From Clavelina lepadiformis (lineage: Eukaryota; Chordata; Ascidiacea; Aplousobranchia; Clavelinidae): a DNA stretch of 64,000 nucleotides. Shown piece after piece: positions 13,001-24,500 of the stretch. The first letter of the stretch is position 1. Every line of letters begins with the position of its first letter. The notes beneath the pieces are model-generated. The model worked only from the letters and a program-made list of their open reading frames with translations, was not told where the DNA came from and did no database searches. The position numbers and the translations under genes were made by a program. The stretch spans positions 18,732,479 through 18,796,478 of the forward strand of contig NC_135243.1 of assembly GCF_947623445.1 (NCBI RefSeq), read 5' to 3'.

Positions 13001-13909
13001 AGGGAAAATTGGCTTTTTTAAGTATATTTGAAGCATTCAGTTTGTCTGTGAGTTGAGTTATTTTACTGGCCGTCATTATTTCACTGGAAAAAAACTAATT
13101 TCATAGTTTCTTGTCAACCTGACCTGAGGGTTATAAATTTAGCCTAAATCTAACTTTAATTAAAGCGTAAATAGATAACATCAACTTTTTTCTTAACGAG
13201 CTACGTGACCTACTTACAGTGAAGTAGTCAGTTTCTATTTCAAAAGTAGTTTCACGATGTTATTATATAGTTGTAACCTAAAGTGTTCCGTACAGATGAA
13301 ATAAACAACATATTACAAAAACTGTCCTTGGAAAAATACCAGCCCATCTTTGAACAAGAAGAAATTGACATGGATGCCTTCCTGAGTTTAACTCAAGGTG
13401 ATCTTCGAGAACTTGGGATTACCCAGGAATTACCACGGCGGCAAATCCTACAGGCCATCAGCAAAATTAATGTTGAAAAAGTAGGTGGACCATAAAGTTG
13501 AAAATAGTGAAGCTGGAAGCAAAGTTTTCAGCTCAAATGGTTTTTAATGCTAAAATTACTTCATCCTAATTCATTCCTTTACAGGATAGCAACAATGAGC
13601 AGCAGAATTCTGTTGAAATAACATCGAACAAGTCTGTCTCACAATATGCGGCTAATCCAAAACCAGGTGAAGGTGATCTTAAGTTCTGAAGTTATCTTAC
13701 TTCACACAAGTCCTTTAAAACTATTTTGCCCCACCAACACTTTTGCCATAATTGTGAAAAGAACTTAATTTCAACTAGCAACTATAGCTGTGTTTTTGTG
13801 ATCATACTCTTCTTACTTTAAAATGTAAAGATGAACCATATCACCATTTTTAGGCTCAGGAACATCAGCATGGAGTTATAATCATTCATCACCGCGAATT
13901 TTCACTTGA
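4058..13909 (+). CDS. ANKS6: ANKS6-like ankyrin repeat and SAM domain protein
   Basis: Nineteen exons join in frame: 4058-4129, 4760-4880, 5287-5459, 5657-5855, 6076-6231, 6325-6366, 6452-6656, 6949-7046, 7190-7351, 7456-7626, 9375-9418, 9612-9779, 12026-12218, 12364-12439, 12556-12595, 12675-12894, 13296-13480, 13585-13666 and 13854-13909. They give 2463 nt, or 820 aa; human ANKS6 is about 870 aa. Residues 1-360 hold about nine ankyrin repeats (for example [36 protein letters not shown]). Residues 410-710 are a Ser/Arg/Lys-rich linker with a TPPRSPRS motif. A SAM domain lies at about 714-775, followed by a short tail. Known vertebrate ANKS6 binds ANKS3 through SAM and activates NEK8 at the ciliary inversin compartment. 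ANKS3 fits less well because the repeat number, the N-terminus and the linker differ. All splice sites are GT-AG except intron 4 (GC-AG). The start is the first ATG in frame with the ankyrin region. Confidence 0.9.
4194..4367. mobile_element. hAT-like element remnant in ANKS6 intron 1
   Basis: The left end reads AGGTGGTCAAACTGCGACTCG and the right end reads CAAGTTTGCCTACCCCTG. Together they form degenerate inverted repeats of the CAGGGGTNGGCAAACT kind typical of non-autonomous hAT elements. About 175 bp, no coding capacity. Confidence 0.5.
5856..6075 (+). other. GC-AG intron in ANKS6
   Basis: The exon 4/intron junction reads ACAG|GCAAGC and the acceptor is TTTACAG|GGCAG. Splicing here joins the TG-Q-L-P-M stretch of an ankyrin repeat without a gap and keeps phase 1. 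No GT donor nearby preserves the frame and the repeat. GCAAG is the usual form of the rare GC donor class. Confidence 0.75.
7892..8060. repeat. GTGAAATAG-end dispersed repeat in ANKS6 intron 10
   Basis: The left end AGTCACTGTTTCACC and the right end GTGAAATAATGGCAGCC are inverted relatives. The interior shares TAGGTTACTAAGTTATAAAA and the TAAAAAATAGCTTT block with the other copies of this family. Confidence 0.6.
8610..8740. repeat. Dispersed repeat, partner of 32690-32810
   Basis: The segment with ATTCCCAGGTTAGAAAACAA and ACCAACCATGCTGCCTTCTG recurs with few changes at about 32697-32760. A shared continuation through TTTTAAAGC-CTACGT runs past that point. The nature of the element is unknown. 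Confidence 0.55.
10020..10690. repeat. Tandem pair of about 320-bp repeats in ANKS6 intron 12
   Basis: Two diverged tandem units occupy about 10020-10345 and 10346-10690. Shared marks in the same order are GTAAGTGCAATTTTTG or its variant, TAGGTCAAAA-ATATGTG, GACATTTGTAGATTTAAAAA, TTAAGGTTT-ATT and AAAAAGTAATTCGGTAC. Both are flanked by stretches rich in CGGTACT/AGTACCG, which also fill 9890-10080. Confidence 0.6.
11147..11817. mobile_element. Non-autonomous inverted-repeat element (CTAGGGCAACCA family), copy 2
   Basis: The ends CTAGGGCAACCA and TGGTTGCCCTAG match those of copy 1 at 2248-2798, in inverted orientation. The flanks carry the 6-bp direct repeat TTATTA on both sides, consistent with a target-site duplication. 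Its left part is expanded by a minisatellite (11158-11325) of about four units built on TTTTGACCTNATTTTGACCT and AAAAAGTTTAAA. Copy 1 has fewer of these units, which explains most of the 120-bp size difference. It lies in the long intron before ANKS6 exon 13. Confidence 0.8.
13067..13232. repeat. GTGAAATAG-end dispersed repeat before the ANKS6 SAM exon
   Basis: The left end GCCGTCATTATTTCACTGG, the interior AGCCTAAATCTAACTTTAAT and the right end ACAGTGAAGTAGTCAGTTTC match the family seen at 53781-54017 in the same orientation. It lies 63 bp before the exon that encodes the SAM domain. Confidence 0.6.
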
Positions 13910-15305
13910 TTGACTTGTTTAGACACAAGGTCATTATTTGATCCAAAACTATCTTGCATATGTGCTATCATATTACATGAAACAGCATAGTCTTACCAAT
14001 ATTATTTTCAGTGCCTTTGCTTAGCTACCTTCAGTATTGCATTTGTAAAATAATCCTTTGTTCCTCAGTTAGCTAATGATGTGTTTCAGATTGCATGTGT
14101 TTTATTTTTTTTGCGTGATTAAGGTAATTAATTTTTGTGTCTTAAATTATACGTTTTAGGTGAAAATATTGTCATTTGGTGAGTTTTGGTGCTCTTCACT
14201 TTGTAGTTTTTGTACATGCGGAATTTTGACCATTGCAAAATTTGCAGTATTACCTTCACTTTATTTACCTGTAAATTGTGTATTGTGTTGCAATTTTACT
14301 GTGCCAAATTATATGAGATTGTTTATGAATGGTAACATAACGTAATGTGCTTCTGGAAATCTTTAAAGTTCATTCATTAGTAAGCATTTCGTGAAAAAGC
14401 AGGAAAAATCCTGACAAGAATTTTATGCCAGATATTTTTAGATGTTGTTTAATTGCGAACTTCAACAGGTGTTTCATGTAAGCAAAGGTTTCATTGATAA
14501 TAATCACGACTACACCAGTTGATACATAACGTTGATTACCACAAACCAATTTAAGCGCATAGATGCAATAGTATGGTCACTTTCTTGCATCAATATCAGA
14601 AATATTGATACAATTTGCCTCTTTGTTATGATTCCCAAGTTTTAAAAAGTGGTACACTTCAGCTGCAAAATTTTTGGATTCACAAAGTCCAAAATCAAAA
14701 TTCCAAAATTGTTCATATATAATTGCGTTGCCCAAATTTGGAACTGCTCATCAGAACACTGAACAGGGTTACTTTACTGAAGGGTATCAGAATGGTAGTG
14801 CAACTGGGAATCAAACCTGGCTCGCATTTTTGCAGGCATGTGCAGCATATTTTAATACCTATAAATACTGTATAATGGAATAGTTGATGTAGCCATTTGT
14901 TTAGATATTTTTGACTTGTAATAATTTATTATCACTGCAGTTAGCCTATATACTACACCCATCAAAGGTTCTGGTGCTGATTTAGGATTTTTAGCTCAGT
15001 TGCTACACTTAAAGCAGTAAATTGGTCTTCATTGAAAAGTTTTAATGTAAATATTAGGCAAACATTGCTGATGACTTATATAAAATGCTTGTTTGCTGAG
15101 TATCAAAATAAAAAACCTCTAGCGTACTACACACGTAGTCAACTAAAAATGAAGTACGGTAAAATAGATTAATACAGTACCTAATGAATAACATATTCTT
15201 GACAATTTCAATGATCGCAGGTGTAAGCATGAACATCTCAGGGACACAATTCATAAAATGTTTTAATAGATATATAATAATGACACGAGTAATTTGTAAT
15301 GATTG
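13910..15305. other. Intergenic stretch between convergent ANKS6 and USB1
   Basis: About 1.4 kb between two gene 3' ends, holding the two 3' untranslated regions and a truncated SINE-like segment near 14710-14835. No further gene was seen. Confidence 0.5.
14708..14835 (-). repeat. SINE-like fragment
   Basis: It shares GCCCAAATTTGGAACTGCTC and the following ATCAG with the element at 16424-16610. Read on the minus strand, it contains AGGTTTGATTCCCAGTT near 14822-14806, a good match to an RNA polymerase III B box. The 5' tRNA-like end is not clear. Confidence 0.4.
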
Positions 15306-17071
15306 CTACAGTAAGAAAAACATAAACTGTTTGTTGCCTGACTTCAATACAATATTCTTAACAACAAAAGAAAAAAGGTGTGGGTTGTGGTCTTCAATGA
15401 CTTTCCATAACTGTTTCATATAAGCCAGCGCAGTGTCTTTGCTTTCATCTTTTGAAATGTCACCAAGACACCAAGCAATACTCATGTGGTAAGAAGGATT
15501 TGGGTAGTATGTATCACACTTGAAATCCAACAAGGTCAGATCAACTTTTTCCACCAATTTCTGAACACTTTCCACAGTCCCATGTAGTGTAACCTGTTCC
15601 AACATTAAGTTCGTTAACTACGGAACGTGAGACAAGTTCTTACAACCTTTATCTTGACATTCAGCACACAGACAGACTTAGGTGAAGCTACCACATAAAA
15701 TTTAACAAATAATAAAAACATAGCCATGCTTTGATTTGTAATTGAAATGATAGCTACTGTATAATAAAATCTATACTATACAATTATAAATTTTTGCTCT
15801 ATCTGCAAACATTAAGTGAGATTCAAAGTTGACTATTAGTTACCCAATAACAATCCAAATAAATTAACGAGTACCTCAAAACCACAAAATGACCTTGTTT
15901 TTTCTTCATTAACATAGTATTTTAGATCATTACTGGAAAAATTTATTGAAAACGCTGAAGAATTTCTTAAATTGTCTCGAAGTGTATCAACCATGGGTTC
16001 AATCTCATGATGCGGTATTGTAACTGTTTTCGAAATACTCAAATGCACATCTTCAACCAAATTCCATTGAACATCTGGCTAAAAAAATTGACAATAACTA
16101 AAAAACACAGCCATTAATAAAGACTGGCTCGAAAATAAACTAATTAAAACCTTAAGGGTTCCAAGGACAAGTTTTGAATCGTACATAAAAAAAAAATTCA
16201 ACCACCAACTAATCAAGTTCATCATAGCAATTTAAGTAAACTTGTGGTAAATCTTTATCCTTGAACTGAGGAAAGTCTTGGCACAGCTTAAACGACGATG
16301 ATTCCTGATAAATGATTCTTCATTGCCTGAGCTATGGTTACCGAGCTTGTCTTTGTGCAAGTTCCGATGGAAAGAGTTTTTATTTGTTTTTTTTTTAGAG
16401 TATTACTGCCCACATTGTACTATATATTGCCCAAATTTGGAACTGCCCATCAGGTCTATTGAACTGCACAACAGCAGAAAAAAGCTTCATTCATAACTTC
16501 GTAAAGGGTATTACAACAATTTTGAATCAAATTAAGTTTGCATGTTCACAAGACAGGTGCTCTAACTGCGTAACTGCTCCGCCACTGTGCCGAGTAGGAG
16601 TGTAGAAATCGTTAAAGTTAACTGAAAAAAACGTAATCTGCTTAAAAATTAATTAGTACTTCAGCAGCAAGTACAGTAAGTGGTACTAAGAGCACTGAGT
16701 AATCAACCTATCCACTATTTTAAGTAGTGGCATATGCAACAAGATAAAAATTATGCCTACTCACTTTTAATCTGGGTTAATATAGATTGACTACTGTCCT
16801 TTAGTTCATTTATTTGCAACTCAGGGTAAGGAATGCAGACATAAGTTGCCCAATTACCCCTTACATGTTCAAATGATCTGATTCTTCCATCATGCTTTGG
16901 AAGGTTACTATGTTTTTGGTCAGGATCACCAAACATTGATGAAATTTCCCTTGGCAGTGGCAGTTTTAATTTTAATGTATTGCTGCTATTTTCCACAAAG
17001 GCATCTTCTGTATCACTGGTGGAATCACTGCTGCCTCCATAGGCTTCATTAAGTAAGTTTAATGATGTCAT
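15306..17071 (-). CDS. USB1: U6 snRNA phosphodiesterase 1 (Usb1/Mpn1)
   Basis: Three exons on the minus strand, 17071-16765, 16074-15875 and 15593-15306, join in frame to 795 nt and 264 aa, the same size as human USB1. The family is a 2H phosphodiesterase that trims the 3' oligoU tail of U6 snRNA and leaves a 2',3'-cyclic phosphate. Both catalytic HxS motifs are present: VHLS at residues 113-115 and the HMS of YHMSIAWCLGD at 205-207. GRIRSFEHVRGNWATYV near residue 62 and EEKTRSF are further family hallmarks. The C-terminus ends in the conserved KSGNKQF block. The first exon codes an acidic, Ser-rich, probably disordered start (about residues 10-30). At exon 2, a tandem pair of AGs leaves only the second in frame. 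Intron 1 carries a SINE-like insertion. Confidence 0.93.
16424..16610 (-). mobile_element. tRNA-derived SINE-like element in USB1 intron 1
   Basis: Read on the minus strand, it opens with CGGCACAGTGGCGGAGCAGT and GCAGTTAGAGCACCTGTC, which look like the 5' half of a tRNA. A TTTGATTC B-box-like motif lies about 50 bp further on. It ends in CTGATGGGCAGTTCCAAATT, a tail shared with the fragment at 14708-14835. The length of about 190 bp and the two copies suggest a SINE family, but the polymerase III boxes are degenerate. Confidence 0.45.
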
Positions 17072-20000
17072 AATTACAGCTTTATAAAATATTTCATAAA
17101 ATAAATAACAAGCCTATCACATAACAGACACAGTTACACTTTGGACTACGAGAATCTGTAAGTTAATACTCAGTAGTGTATTAGTAGTGTATTAAGTAGT
17201 TGCCTGTTACTCAGTCTGTAACAGGCAACTTTCAGTGAGGGACTTGATCCAAATACTTGAGTCATCCCCATTGCAAGGTTGTTTCGTTTATTGTGTCGTA
17301 ATAAGAACCGCCATTGTCGTCATGAATATTGTATAATAATTGATAAGTAAATGCAAGCGCTGCAGTCATTCTGGTTTCGTGCCAAATAGTGATCCCCTTT
17401 GTGGCGTAATAAAATCATTGTCTGTTCTGTCATTCAAGTAGGCTAACACCTTTGACCTGTATATGATATATTGTTTACCAGTATTCATGTGTATCATACT
17501 ATACACAGTATATAACTTACAATATACTATTCAATCACTGAATACCACTCGCAGAACCATTGTACCACCAATCCTTTCGTCTTTAAAGGTAATATGCTAA
17601 GATAACCAATGGCAGGATAGACAAACTTAACAAAGTGTGCAGGTGCACGTTTTCTAGTGAGTCAAATCCTTTATCAGACAAAATAACCTTTATTACGATA
17701 CAAAGAGGTCACTATTGGGTATGACACTGGAACGACTGCAGTGCTTGCATTAAAGCACTACACTGGATATCTCCTCTTGTGTGACTGTGGGGAGCAAAAA
17801 GTATTGTGCTAACTTTGTTGTAGAATGGTCAAACAAAAAGTACATTCAAGCCCGTAAGGGGGTACAAGTTTAGCATCAACAAACACTCAAATGGCAAGCT
17901 ATTAACCTTCAAAGTTACCACAGCTTTTACAGTCACTTAATCTAAATGGGACAAATTCTTCTTCGCAAAAATCAAAGTAATAACCTTCAAAACAGAATGT
18001 TTTACTATAGTTTTAGCGTTAGCATCATACAAATGCACCTAGCCCATCGATATTCCGTGAACGTACGGTGAAAGAGTGCAGAAAAGCAAAAAAAACTTGC
18101 CACTCGCACTGTCGTAGAGCGGTCAAATGTTGGTGAACATGCAAACATAACAATAAGGATTGAAAGGAGACTTTGTAGTTTGTACTGAATAGGTATAACT
18201 TTTGTGTTTTTAAGATATTTGTAAACCACTCGCTTGAAAAATGTTTCATTTCAATGTTATAAACTGTTTTGTAACAACCATTTCATTGGCCAAACCTGTG
18301 GCGAAAAACGAAAAAGCATGAAGTTTTAAAACTGATTTCAACTTTTCTACAGAAGTAGTAGCCTACAGCTTTTTGAACACTTTTTCTGTGCAATAAAACA
18401 AACGCCAACTTGGTAATGTGATATGCAGGATTAAGGAGGGGAGCCACGGGTTAAGTTGTTATACGAATGCATGTTGCAATAACAATAACATTTGCAATAA
18501 CAATAGTTTTCCATTTAGCTCTCGATTTTAGTAAAACAAAAAGTTTTGGAAATTTTGAAAAAGATGCGTTAAGTTTTTGTCTGTGGAACACTGCGGCCTA
18601 CAAGGTTATTTAAGTTCAAAAGGAACTCCCAACATGCCAGAAACGTCAAATAAATATATGTTTTTCACCTAAATTGGCGTTATTTTGGTTTCGTATAGTG
18701 AAGAAAATTAAGCACAATAAAGTACTAATCTTTATTTCCTGATTTTAGCTAGCCTATTTATACATTACAGTTTATTAAGGTATTTTTGTATATAAACAAA
18801 GAGCCAAGCCTGATTGACATTTGACACAAACACAGTATATAAAGATTATGCAGTAGTTTCACTTATGCATGCACTCGTCTCCAACAAATTACCTTACCAG
18901 AATACCAGTAGGCCTACTGTAACTTACTCAAACGGAACCGGTAGGCCAAACTGCATTCTTTGCATACCACGCGGCGGGCATAAATTTCGTACTTTTGTAA
19001 TGCCGCGTTGACCAGTCTTGTTATCGGTTTCGGAACAAATTTGCACGGATTACGTATACGACTTTGTCTACTCCCGATATATTTCTTTGTAGGCCAACTT
19101 TTTTTCCGTCTTTACCCAAGTTAGAAGTAGAGAGAAAGTCAGAAAAAAAAAACAGAACAAAACCACAGTGGCCCATACGATATGCGCGGCTGATGATTTC
19201 ACCCTAGTTGTGCGCCGGTCCGGTCGGTAGGTACGAGTACGACTATCGTAATTTGCCTAATAACGACGTAGTCAAGGAGGGGCAAGGGGGGGAGTTGCAT
19301 ACAGCAAAAATATTCCCTCCGCCGAGAGATATTAGTGCTCTTTAATAATTTGGGTAGGCCATTACACGACATTTCTGTACTAAATTGCGGTTATGACAAA
19401 TAATACTTCGTTGCTGTATTACTTGTGTGAAGTATTACACAACAAACATATTCACCATGAAGACCGGCTTCACTGGCGGTTATTATTACAATATGAGCGA
19501 GGACGATTGAAAGTTGATAAATTATTTTGCTTCTGCTTTGATGGTATGCGTTCCCATTCCTCAAACGGCGTGACTATGCTGTTAGTTGTTTACTTCTGTC
19601 TATACATATTACTAAATGATAAAGTTCCCATTTTTTATTTATTGTTAGATACAAAGGCTTGCGCCTATGGGCAAAACTTACTGAATGTTACATTGCGCAG
19701 TAGTTACCAGTGAAAGCGATAAGGTAAAGGAAAGATTGTAAACATTACAACAGTAAGTAAAATTTCAGCATTTACAAAACAACTCGTGACGTAACCGTCT
19801 TTTATGGAACCCACTGTGGAAACTCTGCTATAACGAATTTTCAACGGTGATTAAAACAATTGCAATTCGGTGCTATGTTACAATAACATAAGAACTTAAA
19901 AAAAGTTGATAGAAATGCAGTTTTGAGAAACAGTAGGCCTATGCAACGATTGGGCGATGTGTGTATTTGCACTTGAAGTTAAACATCACACCGTCAGGAT

Positions 20001-21563
20001 ACGAATGACACCACGTCACCACGTGGCTGAAGGGGTGTATTCGGAAAACGTTTGTGAGTCTCAAAAACTCGTGAACAGAGGCGACGGAATTATTTTCACC
20101 ATGGGGGGGGATTCTAAAAAGGGGCACTTTTTGAATGTTATGTTGGTTGCAAATCGTGCAGTCTCGGATTCCTGGCGTTTTATTACAGAAGTTATATTAT
20201 TTATCTTTTATCGGTGTTTTACTTCCAACGTAAATGTCTTTGAACTTATACGAAATACCTACCTAGACAAATCATTAATTTTTAAGGTCACAAACAACGT
20301 ATGGGCAAAGATCTTACCAAGAATCTTTTTTAGTGATGTTTTTACGTCATAAACTGCACAAAATGTCCCCCTCCCTTATGCCCCAGTACTTATGAAGTAA
20401 AAAGGTAAGGGGCATTGCTCTGGTCATACACTTTTTTCACCCATTATGTTTGAATGTCCGTGCCGGTGGTTCATGGTTACAGACGTTGCTTTGCAGTCAC
20501 TGCAGTTTATATTAATTAATTATCTGTATATTTGACTGCTGATCTATACCTAATCCCGATCGTTTTAACGGTCAATGTGAGGTTAAATTCTGATTGACTG
20601 TCACTCATAGCTGTCTTATTGGTTTTGCATCAATCAGCACAAATATCCATATTGATTTAACTTGATTATATTGTTTCTTTGTTGACACAAAATAGGCGTA
20701 TTGATAAACAGTTGAACTTGAGACAAAAAAACAAGGTTTGTTAGACTGAGCTTTAGTTCAATGATGTATAGGACATGAACGATTACAATATACAGGCCTG
20801 TAAGTTTTTGACCATCTCTGACCCATGTGAAACACGTCATAATGAAATAAACAGAAGCACGATTCCGAACTCTTTGACACGAACTGTCGAAAGGAAATTC
20901 TATGTAAGTATGTCTACTTATCGATACGTTTGAGTAGCTTATGCCTTTTAAGAAAAAAACACAATTGCTGGAATTACATAATTTTATTTCATATTTGCTT
21001 TATTGTCGTTATGTAGGCTAAGTACCAATACCTTTATACGTCAGAAGTAAATTTTTGAAATGTGATTATATTTTGAATAGAAATCGTACTATAGTTTATC
21101 CACCAAGATTGTAACTTAAAAACAGTCGCTTTCTTTATCTCACCGTCTATCACAGTACGAAGATAATGATAACAAAAAGATTTGCAATTCCTGTGCATAA
21201 GTAAAAAGACTATATTTCGTTATGTTGTAGGGTAGCTACTAACGTTTGTTAACTTGCAAATAAACGGAAACATCTCGCACACACCTTACAAACGACACCC
21301 AGCAAACTAACCCAGAAACTTATTAAAAAACGCAATACGTTATATCATGTGCTGAAATAAATTGTTTCGGTTCAACCTCAAAATTGCTATCATTTTTCAA
21401 ATTAACTTTACACATTTTGATCAGACACCCAACTTTTTTTTTGATCATCATCATTGTTGGATATATTTTCACTTTAAAAAAAAACAAGCAAGATCAGCGA
21501 AATTGAGATTAAAAAGTCGTATTTAAATCAAACTAGCTGTAAACTGCCAGTTACTTTTACAAA
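17072..21563. other. Intergenic stretch between USB1 and SLC22
   Basis: About 4.5 kb between the USB1 5' end and the SLC22-like 3' end. Open frames at 19393-19713 and 19957-20352 (+) are over 100 codons long but resemble no family I know and lie in low-complexity surroundings. Poly-C/poly-G runs and TAGGCCTA-type palindromes are scattered through it. No gene is claimed. Confidence 0.4.
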
Positions 21564-24500
21564 TTACCTCGCTTTCGGCAAACAAAAAACTTTTGCGGTG
21601 ACCGTTCCTTGCAAATGTTCTTGGAACTTCTTTTCGGCTTCATCAAAAGTGGCTGAGAGCTTGAGGCCTTTCGTTTCGGGAAAAATCAAGGCCACTATTG
21701 CGGCCAACATGGACGTGATTCCAAAAATTATCTCTGTTAAAGCATAATTCAAACATGCCATAAAGTATACGCGTTAATGAAAGAGGACAACGTGATACGT
21801 TTATCATACGGACACACCGGTGATAACCATGGCATCTCATAATTTGTTTGAACTGTAAAAGGCGAGAAAATACTTCCAATCCTTGCAGCCATCATCGTTA
21901 AACCAAAAGCTGTGCTTCGTCCGACCGTAGCGAACATTTCAACTGTGTGCTGGTACAACACACCAAATGCTAAGCTTGCACCAAATTTTCCCACCATTGC
22001 CAATACCGTGGCGAAGCTTTCAATACCTAAAAGATGAGGATTTTTTTCAACCAGTTTGGCGAACCTTTGTCCAAATTGTTGAAATTTTGTATAATTAATC
22101 AAAAAAGCAGTTACGCTTATATAATACCGGCTATGTGACTTCCAAACTGGAGTGCAACTGTTGAAGCAAGGCAGGTCACGCTAGCGAAGAACAAGGAGTA
22201 TCCGATCGTTCTTGTGAATCCTATAAATGAAATTAGTGGAATTGCAAATAACATGGCCAGCAATTCCATCAACTCTCCAACTGCGTTGTTAACGAAGATG
22301 TTTCCAACTAGCGAACCAATGTTGAGAACCAATCCGTAGTAAACCATGCTGCACAATGTAAAAAGGAATATTCTGAACAGAAAATATGTTCAGAAACTAG
22401 AGTAAAATGTTGCAGTAAGTAACGGTACAGTTTGAGGCTAAAGCTTGTATACCTTGCGATTGCCCAAACAAGCATATCGATTACAATAAAGAATCGAGTG
22501 TAGGGACGAGAAAATATTTCTTTCAAAGAATTAATGTTGTTTTTTGCGTTTTTTTCAATTCCAGCACACTTGAAGTTTTTCTTTGCTTTGTGCCAAACGT
22601 CAGCGGAAAGCTCGGTGCCATTGCGTTTTGCTATAGTTACGCAGATTTTTTTCGCTTCGGCCAGTCTACCTTTGGTACATAACCATCTGTAAAACAATGT
22701 AACTTAAAAATAACCAAATCAAAACCTTTATTTAAATACTAGAAGAATGTTATATACATTGTACTTTGAAAATACTTGCTAGTTCAACTTACAAAACATT
22801 AGTTTTCAACTTTGTATGCTATTGAAACTGCTAATTAAACAACAACTTAAACTTAAGGAAATTTGTTCGATAAATTTAGGGTTGTAAGCAAGACATAAGT
22901 ATTGAAGCAAAAATAAGCCAAACCGACACGACTCACGGCTCAGTTAACCACGATGTACCTTGGAGACTCCGGCATAAGCCAGGCTAATGGTATTAAGGGC
23001 AGAATCGACATGGAAATTGCGGTCTCCAGTTGTCTCCAGTCTCTCCAAACATACCCGAGCAAGCTGAAAATCATGCATCCGGCACCAAATGCAGCGTTAT
23101 ATCCGAGTCCAGTAGCTATCCTCAATTCTGTTTTAGTTATTTCGGCAACTGCAAAATAAGATCTTATTAATTTAGTTAGTCGACAGGTGTCATATAGGTT
23201 ATACTATTTGCCATTTGATGAACGATTATCTTAAAATTCTAAACGGTAAACAATGAAAATATCGCGCATTATGGATAATAGAGAGAGAGGCGAGCGAAGG
23301 AAAAGTATGGCAGTTACAGACAACCTTAAGTTTAATTGCCTACTAACTTACCAAGAGAAAATCCGGCAACTGTTGTAACAAAGTCAAAGAAGGCAGTCAG
23401 ATAGCGGAAAACGCTGTAGACGTAAATGTTGGGTGAATAAGTTGTACAGAAGGCGACTATGAATAGAAATATGGGCGCCGTTCGAAACACTTTGATTCTT
23501 CCAAACCTGGAAATGAGGAAAGTATGATTGTGTAACTCTAACGCCTTTACGACGTCCATGTTGGGACAAACAACCATCACCATGATGTCAAACAACCAGT
23601 GGTTTTCGAGCTTGCAGACCGGTAAAAGCCAAAAAGTTTTTTGCGGCCGATAGTACAAAAGTTCAAGATATGGATTGTTATGACATGAGTTGAACGAACT
23701 TGCACAACAAGTTGTATCTGCAAATATGAGTCTGACGCGGATCAGGCTTTTGGAAAGACTTGACTTGTGTTTTAGTGTTTAAAATACTCGACATAGGCTA
23801 ATACGTGTTAACGTTGGAATTTTGGTTAACTTGACTAGAGTCATAAAACAAATTTTTTCAAATCGTTGTAAAATCGGTTTTGATATTTGAGAAATAATGT
23901 ACCGTATTCAAAAATCACTCGCAATACATTCTACTAAATGTGCAAAAGCGTCAGAAATGGATAAAATTAGATTTTATGGTCATATTTACTTTACGAGTAT
24001 TTTCAAAGCCGTTTGTTATCGACCTAATGCAAAAAATAATTTTTTAGACTCGGTTTGACTTGGGAATGTAATAAAAGGGCTCGAATTGACTTGCGCTGAT
24101 AGTTGGCTTGACTTGTGTCGCGGCCATTAAAACTAGTTTCCATTAAAACTGGTATCTACACGTATGGACAAACTTCACGGTTAAAGCTACATGTCAGCAT
24201 CAGTGAATGCAAAATGTATTAGATCTAAAGAACACACAAAGCGAATATTTTTGAAAGTTACTGGAATTATTACAGTGAGACTTCACAAACAAACGTTTCG
24301 TCATGACGTTTCATAGATCACTATAACCAGCAGTACGGGAGGACCATCATCACAACTTACAAAACACATACGTAACCTACATCAGTCTGCAGCAAAAACT
24401 TTGTATTTAGAATTTAGAATTAGGTTTCTTCTGGTTTCATAACCCAGACAAACGAATAAAACAACCAACTTTTTTTTACAGATCGCCAAAAACATCGACC

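Noticed and set aside
4058..13909. Assignment of the ankyrin/SAM gene to ANKS3.
   Set aside because: The repeat number (about nine), the order of repeat motifs, the long Ser-rich linker and the total length fit ANKS6 better.
19393..20352. Two open frames above 100 codons between USB1 and SLC22.
   Set aside because: No recognised motif, no clear exon structure, and minus-strand frames of equal quality overlap them. Chance open frames are likely.
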